NCBI RefSeq assembly: GCF_029428675.1
Contig: NZ_JAJNEL010000001.1
Location: 558,001-622,000, forward strand
Length of the DNA: 64,000 nucleotides
Source of the DNA: Streptomyces sp. JH14
GTDB lineage: Bacteria > Actinomycetota > Actinomycetes > Streptomycetales > Streptomycetaceae
Direction: 5' to 3'
Shown here: piece after piece, positions 1-8,224 of the stretch
How positions within the stretch are numbered: the first letter of the stretch is position 1
How the letters are laid out: each line of letters begins with the position of its first letter
The notes under the pieces: generated by a model
The model's input: the letters and a program-made list of their open reading frames with translations, nothing else
The model's database searches: none
Told to the model about the DNA's origin: nothing
Position numbers and translations under genes: made by a program

Positions 1-1
1 C

Positions 2-496
2 TGGCTCGGCGAGATGGTCCGGCAGGTGGACTCCAGTCTTCTCGACGAGTGGGAGCAGCTCGCCAACCCGGAGGTGGAGACCGCCGAGCAGGCGCAGGAG
101 CGGGCCGACGAGGTCAAGCCGGTCACCGCCAACGCCCGCGCCTTCCGGGTGCTGGTCCGCAACGCGATGTTCCGCCGGGTGGAGCTGGCCGCGCTGGACA
201 AGGTCGCCGAGCTCGGCGATCTGGACGGCGATGCGGGCTGGGACGAGGACGCCTGGGGCGAGGCGATGGACGCGTACTGGGACGAGTACGAGGACCTGGG
301 CACCGGTCCGGACGCCCGCGGGCCGAAGCTGCTGAAGATCGACGAGGACGCCGCGCACGGACTGTGGCGGGTACGGCAGACGTTCGCCGACCCGAACGGC
401 GACCACGACTGGGGCATCAGCGCCGAGATCGATCTGGCGGCCTCCGACGAAGAGGGCCGGGCCGTCGTCAGAGTCACCTCGGTCGGCCAGCTGTGA
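2..496 (+). CDS. C-terminal end of a DUF3516-type DEAD/DEAH-box helicase (5' partial)
   Basis: The reading frame is open from the first bases of the window, so the gene begins upstream and only about 164 C-terminal residues are present. The text has the character of the DUF3516 region that ends a large actinobacterial DEAD/DEAH helicase family: a WLGEMVRQVD segment, then a very acidic helix, then a beta-rich tail near DPNGDHDWGIS and ending RVTSVGQL. No helicase motifs can be seen because they would lie upstream. The in-frame ATG at 14 is internal and should not be used as a start. The family assignment rests on recognition of this C-terminal text only. The gene runs in the same direction as the thioesterase gene 50 nt downstream. 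Confidence 0.7.
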   Translation, partial: WLGEMVRQVDSSLLDEWEQLANPEVETAEQAQERADEVKPVTANARAFRVLVRNAMFRRVELAALDKVAELGDLDGDAGWDEDAWGEAMDAYWDEYEDLGTGPDARGPKLLKIDEDAAHGLWRVRQTFADPNGDHDWGISAEIDLAASDEEGRAVVRVTSVGQL

Positions 497-545
497 CCGC
501 GCTCGCCGTACACACGGCACCGCTGCGAGAGTGGAGACGAACCGC

Positions 546-1418
546 ATGACGAATCCCGCCGAGCGCCTGGTCGACCTGCTCGACCTGGAGCGGATCGAGG
601 TCAACATCTTCCGCGGGCGCAGCCCCGAGGAGTCCTTGCAGCGGGTCTTCGGCGGCCAGGTCGCCGGGCAGGCGCTGGTGGCGGCCGGTCGCACCACCGA
701 CGGTGACCGGCCGGTGCATTCGCTCCACGCGTACTTCCTGCGGCCCGGCCGTCCCGGGGTGCCGATCGTCTACGACGTCGAGCGGGTGCGGGACGGGCGG
801 TCGTTCACCACCCGCCGGGTCACCGCCGTCCAGCAGGGCCGGACGATCTTCAATCTGACGGCGTCGTTCCACCGGCCCGAGACGGCGGGCTTCGAGCACC
901 AGTTGCCGCCCACCCGGAGCGTCCCGGACCCCGAGCAACTGCCGACCGTCGCGGAGGAGGTGCGCGAGCATCTCGGGGCGCTGCCGGACGCGCTGGAGAG
1001 GATGGCGCGGCGCCAGCCGTTCGACATCCGGTACGTCGACCGGCTGCGCTGGACGCAGGAGGAGGTCAAGGACGCGGACCCGCGCAGCGCGGTCTGGATG
1101 CGCGCGGTCGGCCCACTGGGCGACGATCCGCTCGTGCACACCTGCGCGCTGACGTACGCGAGCGACATGACGCTGCTCGACGCGGTGCGCATCCCGGTGG
1201 AACCGCTGTGGGGACCGCGCGGCTTCGACATGGCGTCGCTGGACCACGCGATGTGGTTCCACCGGCCGTTCCGGGCCGACGAGTGGTTCCTGTACGACCA
1301 GGAGTCGCCGATCGCCACGGGCGGTCGGGGGCTGGCCCGCGGCCGGATCTACGACCGTGACGGCAATCTGCTGGTGTCCGTGGTGCAGGAGGGGTTGTTC
1401 CGCCGCCTGGGCGCGTAG
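546..1418 (+). CDS. tesB: Acyl-CoA thioesterase II
   Basis: Hydrolyses acyl-CoA to free fatty acid and CoA in the cytosol. The 290-residue product has the family's usual length and the double hot-dog layout. Residues matching the E. coli TesB Asp-Thr/Ser-Gln catalytic set are visible: the Asp in SLDHAMWFH, the Ser of QESPIA and the Gln of VVQEGLFR. The N-terminal FGGQVAGQAL block is also typical. I chose the ATG at 546 because GGAGACGA lies 5 nt upstream. An in-frame ATG at 531 would add five residues but lacks a site. It is followed after 9 nt by the convergent DUF6011 gene. Confidence 0.92.
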   Translation: MTNPAERLVDLLDLERIEVNIFRGRSPEESLQRVFGGQVAGQALVAAGRTTDGDRPVHSLHAYFLRPGRPGVPIVYDVERVRDGRSFTTRRVTAVQQGRTIFNLTASFHRPETAGFEHQLPPTRSVPDPEQLPTVAEEVREHLGALPDALERMARRQPFDIRYVDRLRWTQEEVKDADPRSAVWMRAVGPLGDDPLVHTCALTYASDMTLLDAVRIPVEPLWGPRGFDMASLDHAMWFHRPFRADEWFLYDQESPIATGGRGLARGRIYDRDGNLLVSVVQEGLFRRLGA

Positions 1419-1427
1419 ACCCGCCGT

Positions 1428-1658
1428 TCAGATGCCGGGCAGCGGGTCCTGCTCGACGTCGTGGCGCCGGGTGCGGATGTCCGGTGCGGCAGGGTGGAGT
1501 TTGGCATCGCAGGCGGGACCCAGCCCGGTGCGGCGCGAGTCCGTACCGGTGAGCGGGCGGCCGCACAGCCGGCAACGGACCGGTCGGCGCCCCGCAGCCC
1601 GTCCGGTGCCGGGCAGGGGCTCGATGTCCGTCCCGGGGAACGGTTCAGGGGAATCCAC
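1428..1658 (-). CDS. Small zinc-binding DUF6011-type protein
   Basis: A 76-residue protein centred on a compact cysteine motif: CRLCGRPLTG, then about ten residues, then GPACDAKL. This gives a treble-clef-like CxxC...C pattern seen in the DUF6011 family common in Streptomyces phages and chromosomes. The rest is Pro/Arg-rich and probably disordered. It faces the tesB gene and is divergent from the next gene. No function is known to me. Metal binding is inferred from the Cys spacing; the third and fourth ligands are not certain. Confidence 0.6.
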   Translation of the reverse strand: MDSPEPFPGTDIEPLPGTGRAAGRRPVRCRLCGRPLTGTDSRRTGLGPACDAKLHPAAPDIRTRRHDVEQDPLPGI

Positions 1659-1728
1659 GCGTCGATCCTCTCAAGTCCGCGGTCTACTCCGCGACTTCCG
1701 AAAGACAGACAGCGGAGGAGTTCGTCGG

Positions 1729-2415
1729 GTGAGCAGCGTGCTGACATTGGAGCCGGTCCCCCAGGACAAGAAGAAGGACATCGCACCGGACGGTGTCGAT
1801 CCGGTCGGCCATGTCATCAGATACACCGACTCACCCGGCGGCACGGCCCGGGACGTCGCGTACCCGGAGCGCGAACTGCCGCCGGGCGGCATACCGGCGT
1901 ACCTGGACGCACGCAAGAGCGGGGCACGCTCCTTCGTCCTGTGGGCCGATCCGCAGCGGCAGGCGCGACTGGCCACGCTGGTCACCGCGTCCGCGGACGA
2001 CGGTGTGGCGACGTATCGGGTACTCGGCCCGCAGGGCGAGCCCCTCGGGACGTTCGTCCGCGAGAAGGCTCTCTCCGGCAAAGGTCTGCGAACACGGTGG
2101 ACGGTCACCCAGCCCGGCAGCCCCGAGGCCGTCGGCTACAAGGGCCGGATCTTCTGGTGGTACGTGTGGTGGCTGCTGTTCCCCGTCCAGGTGGCCATCG
2201 CCGTGGGCAGTGTCGTCGCCGGTGGCGGCGAAGTCGCCCGCGGGCCGCGCCGCATCTTCTGGCGTAGCGTCAAGGAGACCCCGCTGGAGTTCCAGGACGA
2301 CCGGATCCTTCTGCACGCCCAGTGGTGCGACTGGCGACTGGGCGCGGCTCTGGTGGCGCTTCTGCGCAGCTTCGACAGCTGGCTGGGAGCCCCCTGGGAC
2401 GACCGGCGGAAGTGA
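1729..2415 (+). CDS. Conserved hypothetical protein with a hydrophobic hairpin
   Basis: A 228-residue protein of unknown function. I chose the GTG at 1729 because AGCGGAGGAG sits just upstream with good spacing, and the text upstream in this frame is arginine-rich shadow. The N-terminal half is soluble and resembles a ligand or phospholipid-scramblase-like beta fold (QPGSPEAVGYKG region). In the middle an aromatic segment IFWWYVWWLLFPVQVAIAVGS is the only clear membrane-interacting stretch. The C-terminal part (RSVKETPLEF, then WCDWRLGAALVALLRSFD) is amphipathic. It stands alone between the DUF6011 and DUF2252 genes, and I cannot name its role. Confidence 0.75.
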   Translation: MSSVLTLEPVPQDKKKDIAPDGVDPVGHVIRYTDSPGGTARDVAYPERELPPGGIPAYLDARKSGARSFVLWADPQRQARLATLVTASADDGVATYRVLGPQGEPLGTFVREKALSGKGLRTRWTVTQPGSPEAVGYKGRIFWWYVWWLLFPVQVAIAVGSVVAGGGEVARGPRRIFWRSVKETPLEFQDDRILLHAQWCDWRLGAALVALLRSFDSWLGAPWDDRRK

Positions 2416-2534
2416 TCGGCGGCGTGCCCCGGACGACGTGCCCGGGACCCGCACCGGGCGACGGCGCCGCCAGATGATGCCGTAACCGGGGCGGCCCGCG
2501 ATGATCGGAGAGAAATCGGTCAGGAGGGTCCTCG

Positions 2535-3971
2535 ATGAGCCAGACCAGCGCGTCGACGCTCCGTGCCGCACCGGACCTGACACCCGGGGAACGCGCGGCC
2601 CGTGGCAAGGCCGCCCGCCGCGGCGCGCCCCGGTCGAGCCACGCCGGGTTCGCACCGTCGTCCGACCGGCCGGACCCGCTGGACGTGCTCGAAGCCCAGT
2701 CCGCGAACCGGATTCCCGAACTCGTCCCGATCCGCTACAGCCGGATGGCCGAGTCGCCGTTCCGTTTCTACCGGGGCGCCGCCGCGATCATGGCCGCCGA
2801 CCTGGCCACCACTGCGGACTCCGGGATCAGGGCCCAGCTGTGCGGGGACGCCCATCTGTCGAACTTCGGTCTGCTCGCCTCCCCGGAACGGCAACTGCTC
2901 TTCGACATCAACGACTTCGACGAAACGCTGCCCGGTCCGTGGGAGTGGGACGTCAAGCGGCTGGCGGCCAGTCTCGCCGTCGCGGGAAGGGCGAACGGCT
3001 TCACGGACCGGGAGCGCTCCGGCATCGTTCCGGCGACTGTGCGCGCATACCGCGAGTCGATGATCCGGTTCGCGGGCATGACCAACCTCGGCGTGTGGTA
3101 CGCGAGGACCGACGCGGACCGCCTGCAGGCCGTGGCGGACCGGGAGTTGGCGACGCGCGGCCGCAGGAACCTGGACCGGGCCATGGCCAGGGCCCGGTCC
3201 CGGGACAGTCTGCAGGCCTTCGACAAGCTCACCGAGGTGGTGCACGGACGGGTCCGGATCGTCGCGGACCCGCCGCTGCTCGTGCCCGTCGCGGATCTGC
3301 TGCCCGAGGTCGAGCGCGACGCGCTGGAGGAACGGCTGGGCAGACTGCTCAAGGACTACGGCCGGAGTCTCTCGTCGGACCGTCGTGCCCTGCTCGGCGA
3401 CTTCCGGCTCGTGGACGTCGCCCGCAAGGTGGTCGGGGTGGGCAGCGTCGGCACCCGGTGCTGGATCATCCTTCTGGCCGGGAGGGACGGCCGGGACCCG
3501 CTCTTCCTGCAGGCCAAGGAGGCCGGCCCGTCGGTGCTCGCCCCGTACGCCGGCCCCGGCACATACCGGAACCAGGGCGAGCGGGTGGTCGCGGGGCAGC
3601 GGCTGATGCAGGCCACGAGCGACATCTTCCTCGGCTGGCAACGGGCGGACGGGATGGACGGGCGGCGCCGCGACTTCTACGTACGCCAGTTGCGCGACTG
3701 GAAGGGCGGCCTCCAGCCGGAGTCAATGGTGCCGGCCGGCCTGAGGACGTACGGCGAGGTCTGCGGCTCCACACTGGCCCGCGCCCACGCGAGATCCGGC
3801 GACCGCATCGCCATCGCCGCGTATCTGGGCCGCGGCGACGCGTTCGACCGTGCGCTCGAGGAATTCGCCGAGGCGTATGCCGACCGGAACGAGCGCGACC
3901 ACCAGGCGCTGGTCGAGGCGGTACGCACGGGCCGGCTTCCCGCGTCCGAGCCGGACGGCGACCGGCGGTGA
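2535..3971 (+). CDS. DUF2252 family protein (kinase-like fold)
   Basis: A 478-residue protein of the DUF2252 family, which has a protein-kinase/APH-like fold. Diagnostic text includes LCGDAHLSNFG followed by FDINDFDET near residues 100-120. These would correspond to the catalytic-loop His-Asp-Asn and the DFD-like metal site of aminoglycoside-phosphotransferase relatives. WEWDVKRLAAS follows, which is also hallmark. The substrate is unknown. The ATG at 2535 has the upstream text GGAGGGTCCTCG. It stands alone, separated by 150 bp from the channel gene. Confidence 0.85.
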   Translation: MSQTSASTLRAAPDLTPGERAARGKAARRGAPRSSHAGFAPSSDRPDPLDVLEAQSANRIPELVPIRYSRMAESPFRFYRGAAAIMAADLATTADSGIRAQLCGDAHLSNFGLLASPERQLLFDINDFDETLPGPWEWDVKRLAASLAVAGRANGFTDRERSGIVPATVRAYRESMIRFAGMTNLGVWYARTDADRLQAVADRELATRGRRNLDRAMARARSRDSLQAFDKLTEVVHGRVRIVADPPLLVPVADLLPEVERDALEERLGRLLKDYGRSLSSDRRALLGDFRLVDVARKVVGVGSVGTRCWIILLAGRDGRDPLFLQAKEAGPSVLAPYAGPGTYRNQGERVVAGQRLMQATSDIFLGWQRADGMDGRRRDFYVRQLRDWKGGLQPESMVPAGLRTYGEVCGSTLARAHARSGDRIAIAAYLGRGDAFDRALEEFAEAYADRNERDHQALVEAVRTGRLPASEPDGDRR

Positions 3972-4122
3972 TCCGGACACCGGTCCAGGGCCACGGGGGT
4001 GGAAGTCCGGGACTCACCGCACAGCGCCGGTCCGACGTCCCGGGGGCATCGCCCTGGCGTGATATCACATTCTGAACGCTCGTGGGCCGGCGCCTGCCAG
4101 GGGCGCCGACGCTGAGGAGACG

Positions 4123-5469
4123 ATGAAGATGTCGGCCAAGCCCGCCGGGGCCTCCGCCACGGCGCCACCGGACCCCGTCGCACTCGTCCGTACCCGTGGT
4201 TATGCGGGACTCCTGGTGATGGCTGCGCTGCTCGGGGTGCCGATCTCGGCGGTGGCCTTCGGGTTCCTCGCGCTCACCCACGAACTCCAGTCGCTGACCT
4301 ACTCGGACCTGCCGAGGGCACTGGGTTTCTCGTCCACGCCCACGTGGTGGCCGGTGCCCCTGCTGGTCGTCGCCGGCCTGCTGGTCGGGCTGACCATCCG
4401 TCACCTCCCCGGCGCAGGCGGGCACAAGCCGGCCGAAGGGATGAAGACGACGGGGGCACCGGCAGCATGGGAGCTGCCCGGAATCGTGATCGCGGCCCTG
4501 GCCTCCCTCGGCCTCGGTGCCGTGCTCGGGCCCGAGGCGCCGCTCATCGCCCTCGGCGGCGGGCTGGCCGTGTGGGCCGTGCGCCTGGTGAAGCGGGACG
4601 TCACGCCGGGCGCGAGTGCCGTGGTGGGGGCCGCCGGGAGCTTCGCCGCGGTCAGTGCGCTGCTGGGGTCTCCGCTCCTCGGGGCGTTCCTGCTGATGGA
4701 GGCGTCGGGACTCGGCGGAGCCGTGCTGGGAATGGTCCTGGTGCCGGGCCTGCTCGCCTCAGGTGTGGGTTCCCTCATCTTCGTCGGGCTGGGTTCGTGG
4801 ACCGGCCTGGGAACGTACTCCCTGGCACTTCACCACGTGCCGCAGGCCGACAAGCCGGACCTCGCCCAGTTCGGCTGGGCAGTGGTCGTCGGGCTGGCGG
4901 CGGCCGTCGTCGGCGAAGGGATCCGGCGGCTCTCCCTGCTCTTGCAGGCGCGGGTCGAGCGACGGGCGGTAGTGGGCACCGTGCTGATGGGGCTGGTGGT
5001 CGGGGTCCTCGCGCTGGCGTATGCAGAAGCCACGGGGAACGCCGCCTCCGGGGTGCTGTACTCGGGGCAGAACGCGCTGGACCCGCTGCTCACCGACAGC
5101 GCCAGGTACACGGTGGGCACGCTCCTGCTGCTCATCGTCTGCAAGGGGCTGGCGTACTGCGCGTCCTTGAGCAGTTTCCGGGGAGGCCCCGTCTTCCCCG
5201 CGATGTTCGTAGGAGCGGCGGGAGGCATCGCGCTCTCCCATCTCCCCGGGCTGAACGTGACGTCGGGGTTCGCCATGGGCATCGGCGCCATGTGCGTCGC
5301 GATGCTCAGGCTGCCGATGACCTCGGTGCTGCTGGCCACCTTGTTGCTGGGATCACCCGGGCTCACCGTCATGCCGCTGGTGATCGTCTCGGTCGTGGTC
5401 GCGTATGTCGTCTCGCTCCGGCTCGACCCGGCGCCGCACGCCCTCCCGGACGGACAGGGCGCCGCCTGA
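4123..5469 (+). CDS. ClC-type chloride channel/transporter
   Basis: A 448-residue integral membrane protein with 10 or more hydrophobic helices, moving chloride or a related anion, possibly in exchange for protons. The second ClC signature appears as LGPEAPLIALGG, whose Glu corresponds to the gating glutamate of GREGP. The third appears as FRGGPVFPAMFVGAAGG. The first signature (GSGIP) is degenerate here as GAGGHKPAEG. That degeneracy is common in actinobacterial members and makes ion selectivity uncertain. CTGAGGAGACG precedes the ATG at 4123; a second ATG lies two codons in. It is convergent with the permease remnant downstream. Confidence 0.85.
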   Translation: MKMSAKPAGASATAPPDPVALVRTRGYAGLLVMAALLGVPISAVAFGFLALTHELQSLTYSDLPRALGFSSTPTWWPVPLLVVAGLLVGLTIRHLPGAGGHKPAEGMKTTGAPAAWELPGIVIAALASLGLGAVLGPEAPLIALGGGLAVWAVRLVKRDVTPGASAVVGAAGSFAAVSALLGSPLLGAFLLMEASGLGGAVLGMVLVPGLLASGVGSLIFVGLGSWTGLGTYSLALHHVPQADKPDLAQFGWAVVVGLAAAVVGEGIRRLSLLLQARVERRAVVGTVLMGLVVGVLALAYAEATGNAASGVLYSGQNALDPLLTDSARYTVGTLLLLIVCKGLAYCASLSSFRGGPVFPAMFVGAAGGIALSHLPGLNVTSGFAMGIGAMCVAMLRLPMTSVLLATLLLGSPGLTVMPLVIVSVVVAYVVSLRLDPAPHALPDGQGAA

Positions 5470-5578
5470 GCATTGGCCGCAGGTTCGCGTCCTGCCGGCG
5501 GGGCGCAGTCGGCCCGCGCCCGCGCCAGGCCGTCGCGCGGGCGGCCACGGGCGGACGGCGCCATGTGTCGGACACGGT

Positions 5579-6346
5579 CTACGAGCGCAGTGCGTCGACG
5601 GGCTCCATGCGGGAGGCCCGCAGTGACGGGTAGAGACCGGCCAGGAGTCCGACGAGAGCCCCGGCGACCGGGGCTCCGAAAGCGAGACGGACGTCCAGGA
5701 CCGGAGCCCAGTCCCTGATGGCGGAGACGGCCACCACGACCACCATGCCCAGGACGGCACCGATGACGCCGCCGAGGAGTCCGATGGTCGTCGACTCCAC
5801 CAGGAACTGGCCGGCCACCTGCCGTCGCGAGGCGCCGAGAGCGCGGCGCAGTCCGATCTCCCCGATCCGCTCCATGACCGTCACCAGTGTCACGTTGGCG
5901 ATACCGATGGCCCCGACCACCAGCGAGACCAGTCCGAGTACCAGGAACAGCCCGTTGACGTCGCCCTGTACGCCCTTGCGTGCCTTGGTCGGGTCGGGCG
6001 GTGCCGTGACGGTGAGGGCGTCCTCCGCTCCGGGAGCCAGCGCGATCGGTGCCTGGTGGGCAACCTGCTTCGCCGCGCCGAGTGCGGTGTTGATCAGTAC
6101 CCGGGTCACCGTTTCCAGGCCCAGCTGGTCCTCGGCTGTCGTGGGCGGCAGGATCACCGCGGTCGAGAGCTGCTGCTCCCGCTCGGCTCCGCCGAGTATC
6201 CCGATCACGGTGTAGGCCTGGCCCTTCAGGAAGACCGCGGGAGAGTCCTGGACCATGACCAAGCTGTAACGCTGGTTTTCCAGCCCCCCGCCGGGCGTCG
6301 CCCCGACCCGGGCCGCGAGGCGGCCCGATCCGAGTGCCCACCGTCG
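5579..6346 (-). pseudogene. 5'-truncated MacB/FtsX-type ABC transporter permease remnant
   Basis: About 255 codons read as the C-terminal half of a MacB-like permease. The text starts inside the extracytoplasmic domain (AYTVIGIL near the N-end). It continues with the three C-terminal helices of the FtsX domain (LFLVLGLVSLVVGAIGIANV, the ERIGEIGLRRALGAS coupling loop, then two more helices) and ends with the family's typical ASRMEPVDALRS. The first helix and roughly 140 residues expected of a full-length permease are absent. The frame runs into the 3' end of the DUF3152 gene, and no ATPase partner is adjacent. I therefore call it a pseudogene. An ATG at 6370 could still produce the fragment. 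Confidence 0.6.
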
Positions 6347-6366
6347 GGGGCCTGGTCGCCGCCGGT

Positions 6367-7287
6367 TCACGTCCCGTGCGGCCCGGAGACGAAGTGACCA
6401 CTCCTGTCATAGGGCCAGGCGTTGGCGATGCATCCGTGCAGGCCCTTGATCTGTTGCATCATGACGGGGGCCAGTTGCCCGGGTCCCGCGCAGGTCGTGT
6501 GCGGGTGGCCCAGGAAGTGCCCCATCTCGTGGTTGATGATCAGCGCGCGGTAGTCATGGATCGGACCATTGAACGTGGGCGAGCCCTTCACCCAGCGCTT
6601 GAGGTTCACCACCACCCCGTTGCGAATCTCGCAGTTGTATTCGCCTTCGGTGTCCTGGTGGATGCCCTCCCAGCACAGGGCGTCCGCCGTTCCCGGTGTC
6701 GCGATCTTCACCTTGAGGTCGTAGGGCTCCCCCGCGCTCACCAACTGGAACGAAGAGACCCCGTTGTGGGTCCAGCCCCGGGGGGCGGCAAGTATGTCGG
6801 CGATCTCGTCGGCCGCTTGGGCCGGTGAGATGTCGAGCCCGGTCTCGACCTCCACCACGTAGCGGAGCAGATGCGAACCACGACCGGCCTTCGCGCCACT
6901 GGCATGCGCGGTGACGAACGTGCCGGTGCCCGTCGAGGGGACATCGACCTCGGTGGGGGTCGGGGTCGGCGTCGGGGTTGGGGTCGGGGTGGGCGTGGGC
7001 GTCGGGGTGGGCGTGGGGGTGGTGACCGTGCTCTGTGGGCGCGGCGCATCGCTCGACGCGTCGCTTCGTCCCCCGTTCAGGAAGAACGCCGCGGAGCCGA
7101 GCAGGCCGGCGGCCACCAGCACGCCGACCAGATAGCTCCGGCCCCGGCGGCGGGGACGGCCCCGGCTGTGGGCGGAGCGGCGCCGACCGCCACCGCGAGG
7201 GGATGACCGGTGCCGGCGGCCGACGCGGTCGGAGGCCACGGCGTTGCCGGTGGGCGGTGCGGATTCCCGCTCTTGTGCCGAATGCAT
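6367..7287 (-). CDS. Membrane-anchored DUF3152 protein with a metzincin-type zinc site
   Basis: A 306-residue predicted exported protein. Residues 1-50 are basic. One transmembrane segment at about 52-70 anchors it. A Thr-Pro repeat linker leads to the DUF3152 domain. At residue 253 onward lies HEMGHFLGHPH, which fits the zinc-binding HExxHxxGxxH pattern of metzincins. A Met follows in APVMMQQ, consistent with a Met-turn. Paired cysteines (DALCWEG, EYNCEIR, TTCAG, LHGC) could form disulfides outside the cell. Peptidase activity is inferred from the motif, and the substrate is unknown. It is divergent from the two-component operon. Confidence 0.85.
   Translation of the reverse strand: MHSAQERESAPPTGNAVASDRVGRRHRSSPRGGGRRRSAHSRGRPRRRGRSYLVGVLVAAGLLGSAAFFLNGGRSDASSDAPRPQSTVTTPTPTPTPTPTPTPTPTPTPTPTEVDVPSTGTGTFVTAHASGAKAGRGSHLLRYVVEVETGLDISPAQAADEIADILAAPRGWTHNGVSSFQLVSAGEPYDLKVKIATPGTADALCWEGIHQDTEGEYNCEIRNGVVVNLKRWVKGSPTFNGPIHDYRALIINHEMGHFLGHPHTTCAGPGQLAPVMMQQIKGLHGCIANAWPYDRSGHFVSGPHGT
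6952..7020 (-). repeat. Hexanucleotide microsatellite encoding an 11-fold Thr-Pro repeat
   Basis: Twenty-three codons alternate Thr (ACC/ACG) and Pro (CCC/CCG/CCA) without interruption, giving about eleven Thr-Pro units. They form a stiff extracellular linker between the membrane anchor and the zinc-site domain of the DUF3152 protein. Synonymous variation among units shows the tract is old, but it could still change length by slippage in whole-codon steps. Confidence 0.9.
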
Positions 7288-7534
7288 GGCAGCCGAGACT
7301 GGTCAGGTCAGATGATCGCCATTGGTTCGGATCATCACGAAAGAGTAACGAGTGGCTGTCCGGCGACTCCCGCCCCTTGCGCCGGCAGACCGGTTCGACG
7401 GGACCGTCCGCCCGACGGCACGCCGACCGGAGACCGCCCACGCATCCCCATCCGTTGTGATCCTTCTGTAACAGCTCCCGAGAGACCCCCTCCTTCAGAA
7501 CAGTCTCCGAACACGACCTGTGCATACTGTCAAC

Positions 7535-8224
7535 GTGCCACGAGTCCTACTTGTCGAAGATGACCCAGATGTCCGTAAGGCCGTCCAGCTGGCGTTGCGG
7601 CATCAGGGACATGACGTTTTCGCCGCCGGAACGGGTGAAGAGGGGTTGGAACAGCTCCGCCCCTTCCATCCGGACGTCGTCGTGCTCGACCTCATGCTGC
7701 CCGGGATGTCGGGCCTCGACGTATGCCGGCGGATACGGGATCGCGACCAGGTGCCGATCATCATGGTGACCGCCAAGGGGGACGACATCGACGTGGTCGT
7801 GGGGCTGGAGGCCGGCGCGGACGACTACGTGGTCAAGCCCGTGCAGGCCCGGGTGCTCGACGCGCGAATACGGGCCGTGCTGCGCAGGCAGGACGCGACG
7901 GTCTCCGAAGCCGTCCGCCCCAGGGCGGAGTCGCACGGCGAACTGGTCATCGACCGGGCCGGGCTCGTGGTGACACACCGCCGTGAACCCGTCGCGCTCG
8001 CCCCCTCCGAGCTTCGGCTGCTGCTGACCCTGTCGGCCTCCCCCGGCCAGGTGTTCAGCCGCCAGCAGCTGCTGGAAGCGGTCTGGGAGCACAGCTACCA
8101 CGGTGACATACGGCTCGTGGACGCCTGTGTGAAGCGATTGCGCAGCAAGCTCGGCGAGCTGGGCGGTGCCCCCCGGTACATCCAGACCGTTCGCGGCTTC
8201 GGTTACCGCTTCGGCAACCGGTGA
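7535..8224 (+). CDS. OmpR/PhoB-type response regulator
   Basis: A DNA-binding response regulator of 229 residues. The receiver domain is residues 1-120: acidic pair in LLVEDDPD, phospho-acceptor Asp52 in VVVLDLMLPG, Lys in YVVKPVQ. A winged-helix effector domain follows (RLVDACVKRLRSKLG; TVRGFGYRF at the C-end). It is the partner of the kinase immediately downstream, whose GTG start overlaps its stop codon. The layout resembles CseB/CseC or MtrA/MtrB-LpqB systems. I chose GTG 7535, which starts VPRVLLVEDD and has a TACTGT -10-like box 4 nt upstream. GTG 7520 would add five residues. No clear ribosome site exists for either. Confidence 0.9.
   Translation: MPRVLLVEDDPDVRKAVQLALRHQGHDVFAAGTGEEGLEQLRPFHPDVVVLDLMLPGMSGLDVCRRIRDRDQVPIIMVTAKGDDIDVVVGLEAGADDYVVKPVQARVLDARIRAVLRRQDATVSEAVRPRAESHGELVIDRAGLVVTHRREPVALAPSELRLLLTLSASPGQVFSRQQLLEAVWEHSYHGDIRLVDACVKRLRSKLGELGGAPRYIQTVRGFGYRFGNR

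Noticed and set aside
2..14. ATG 14 as a gene start
   Set aside because: The frame is open to the window edge and the upstream residues WLGE continue the protein family text.
6952..7020. Tandem short repeats that could suggest a CRISPR or VNTR
   Set aside because: They are in frame and encode a Thr-Pro linker; no spacer structure is present.
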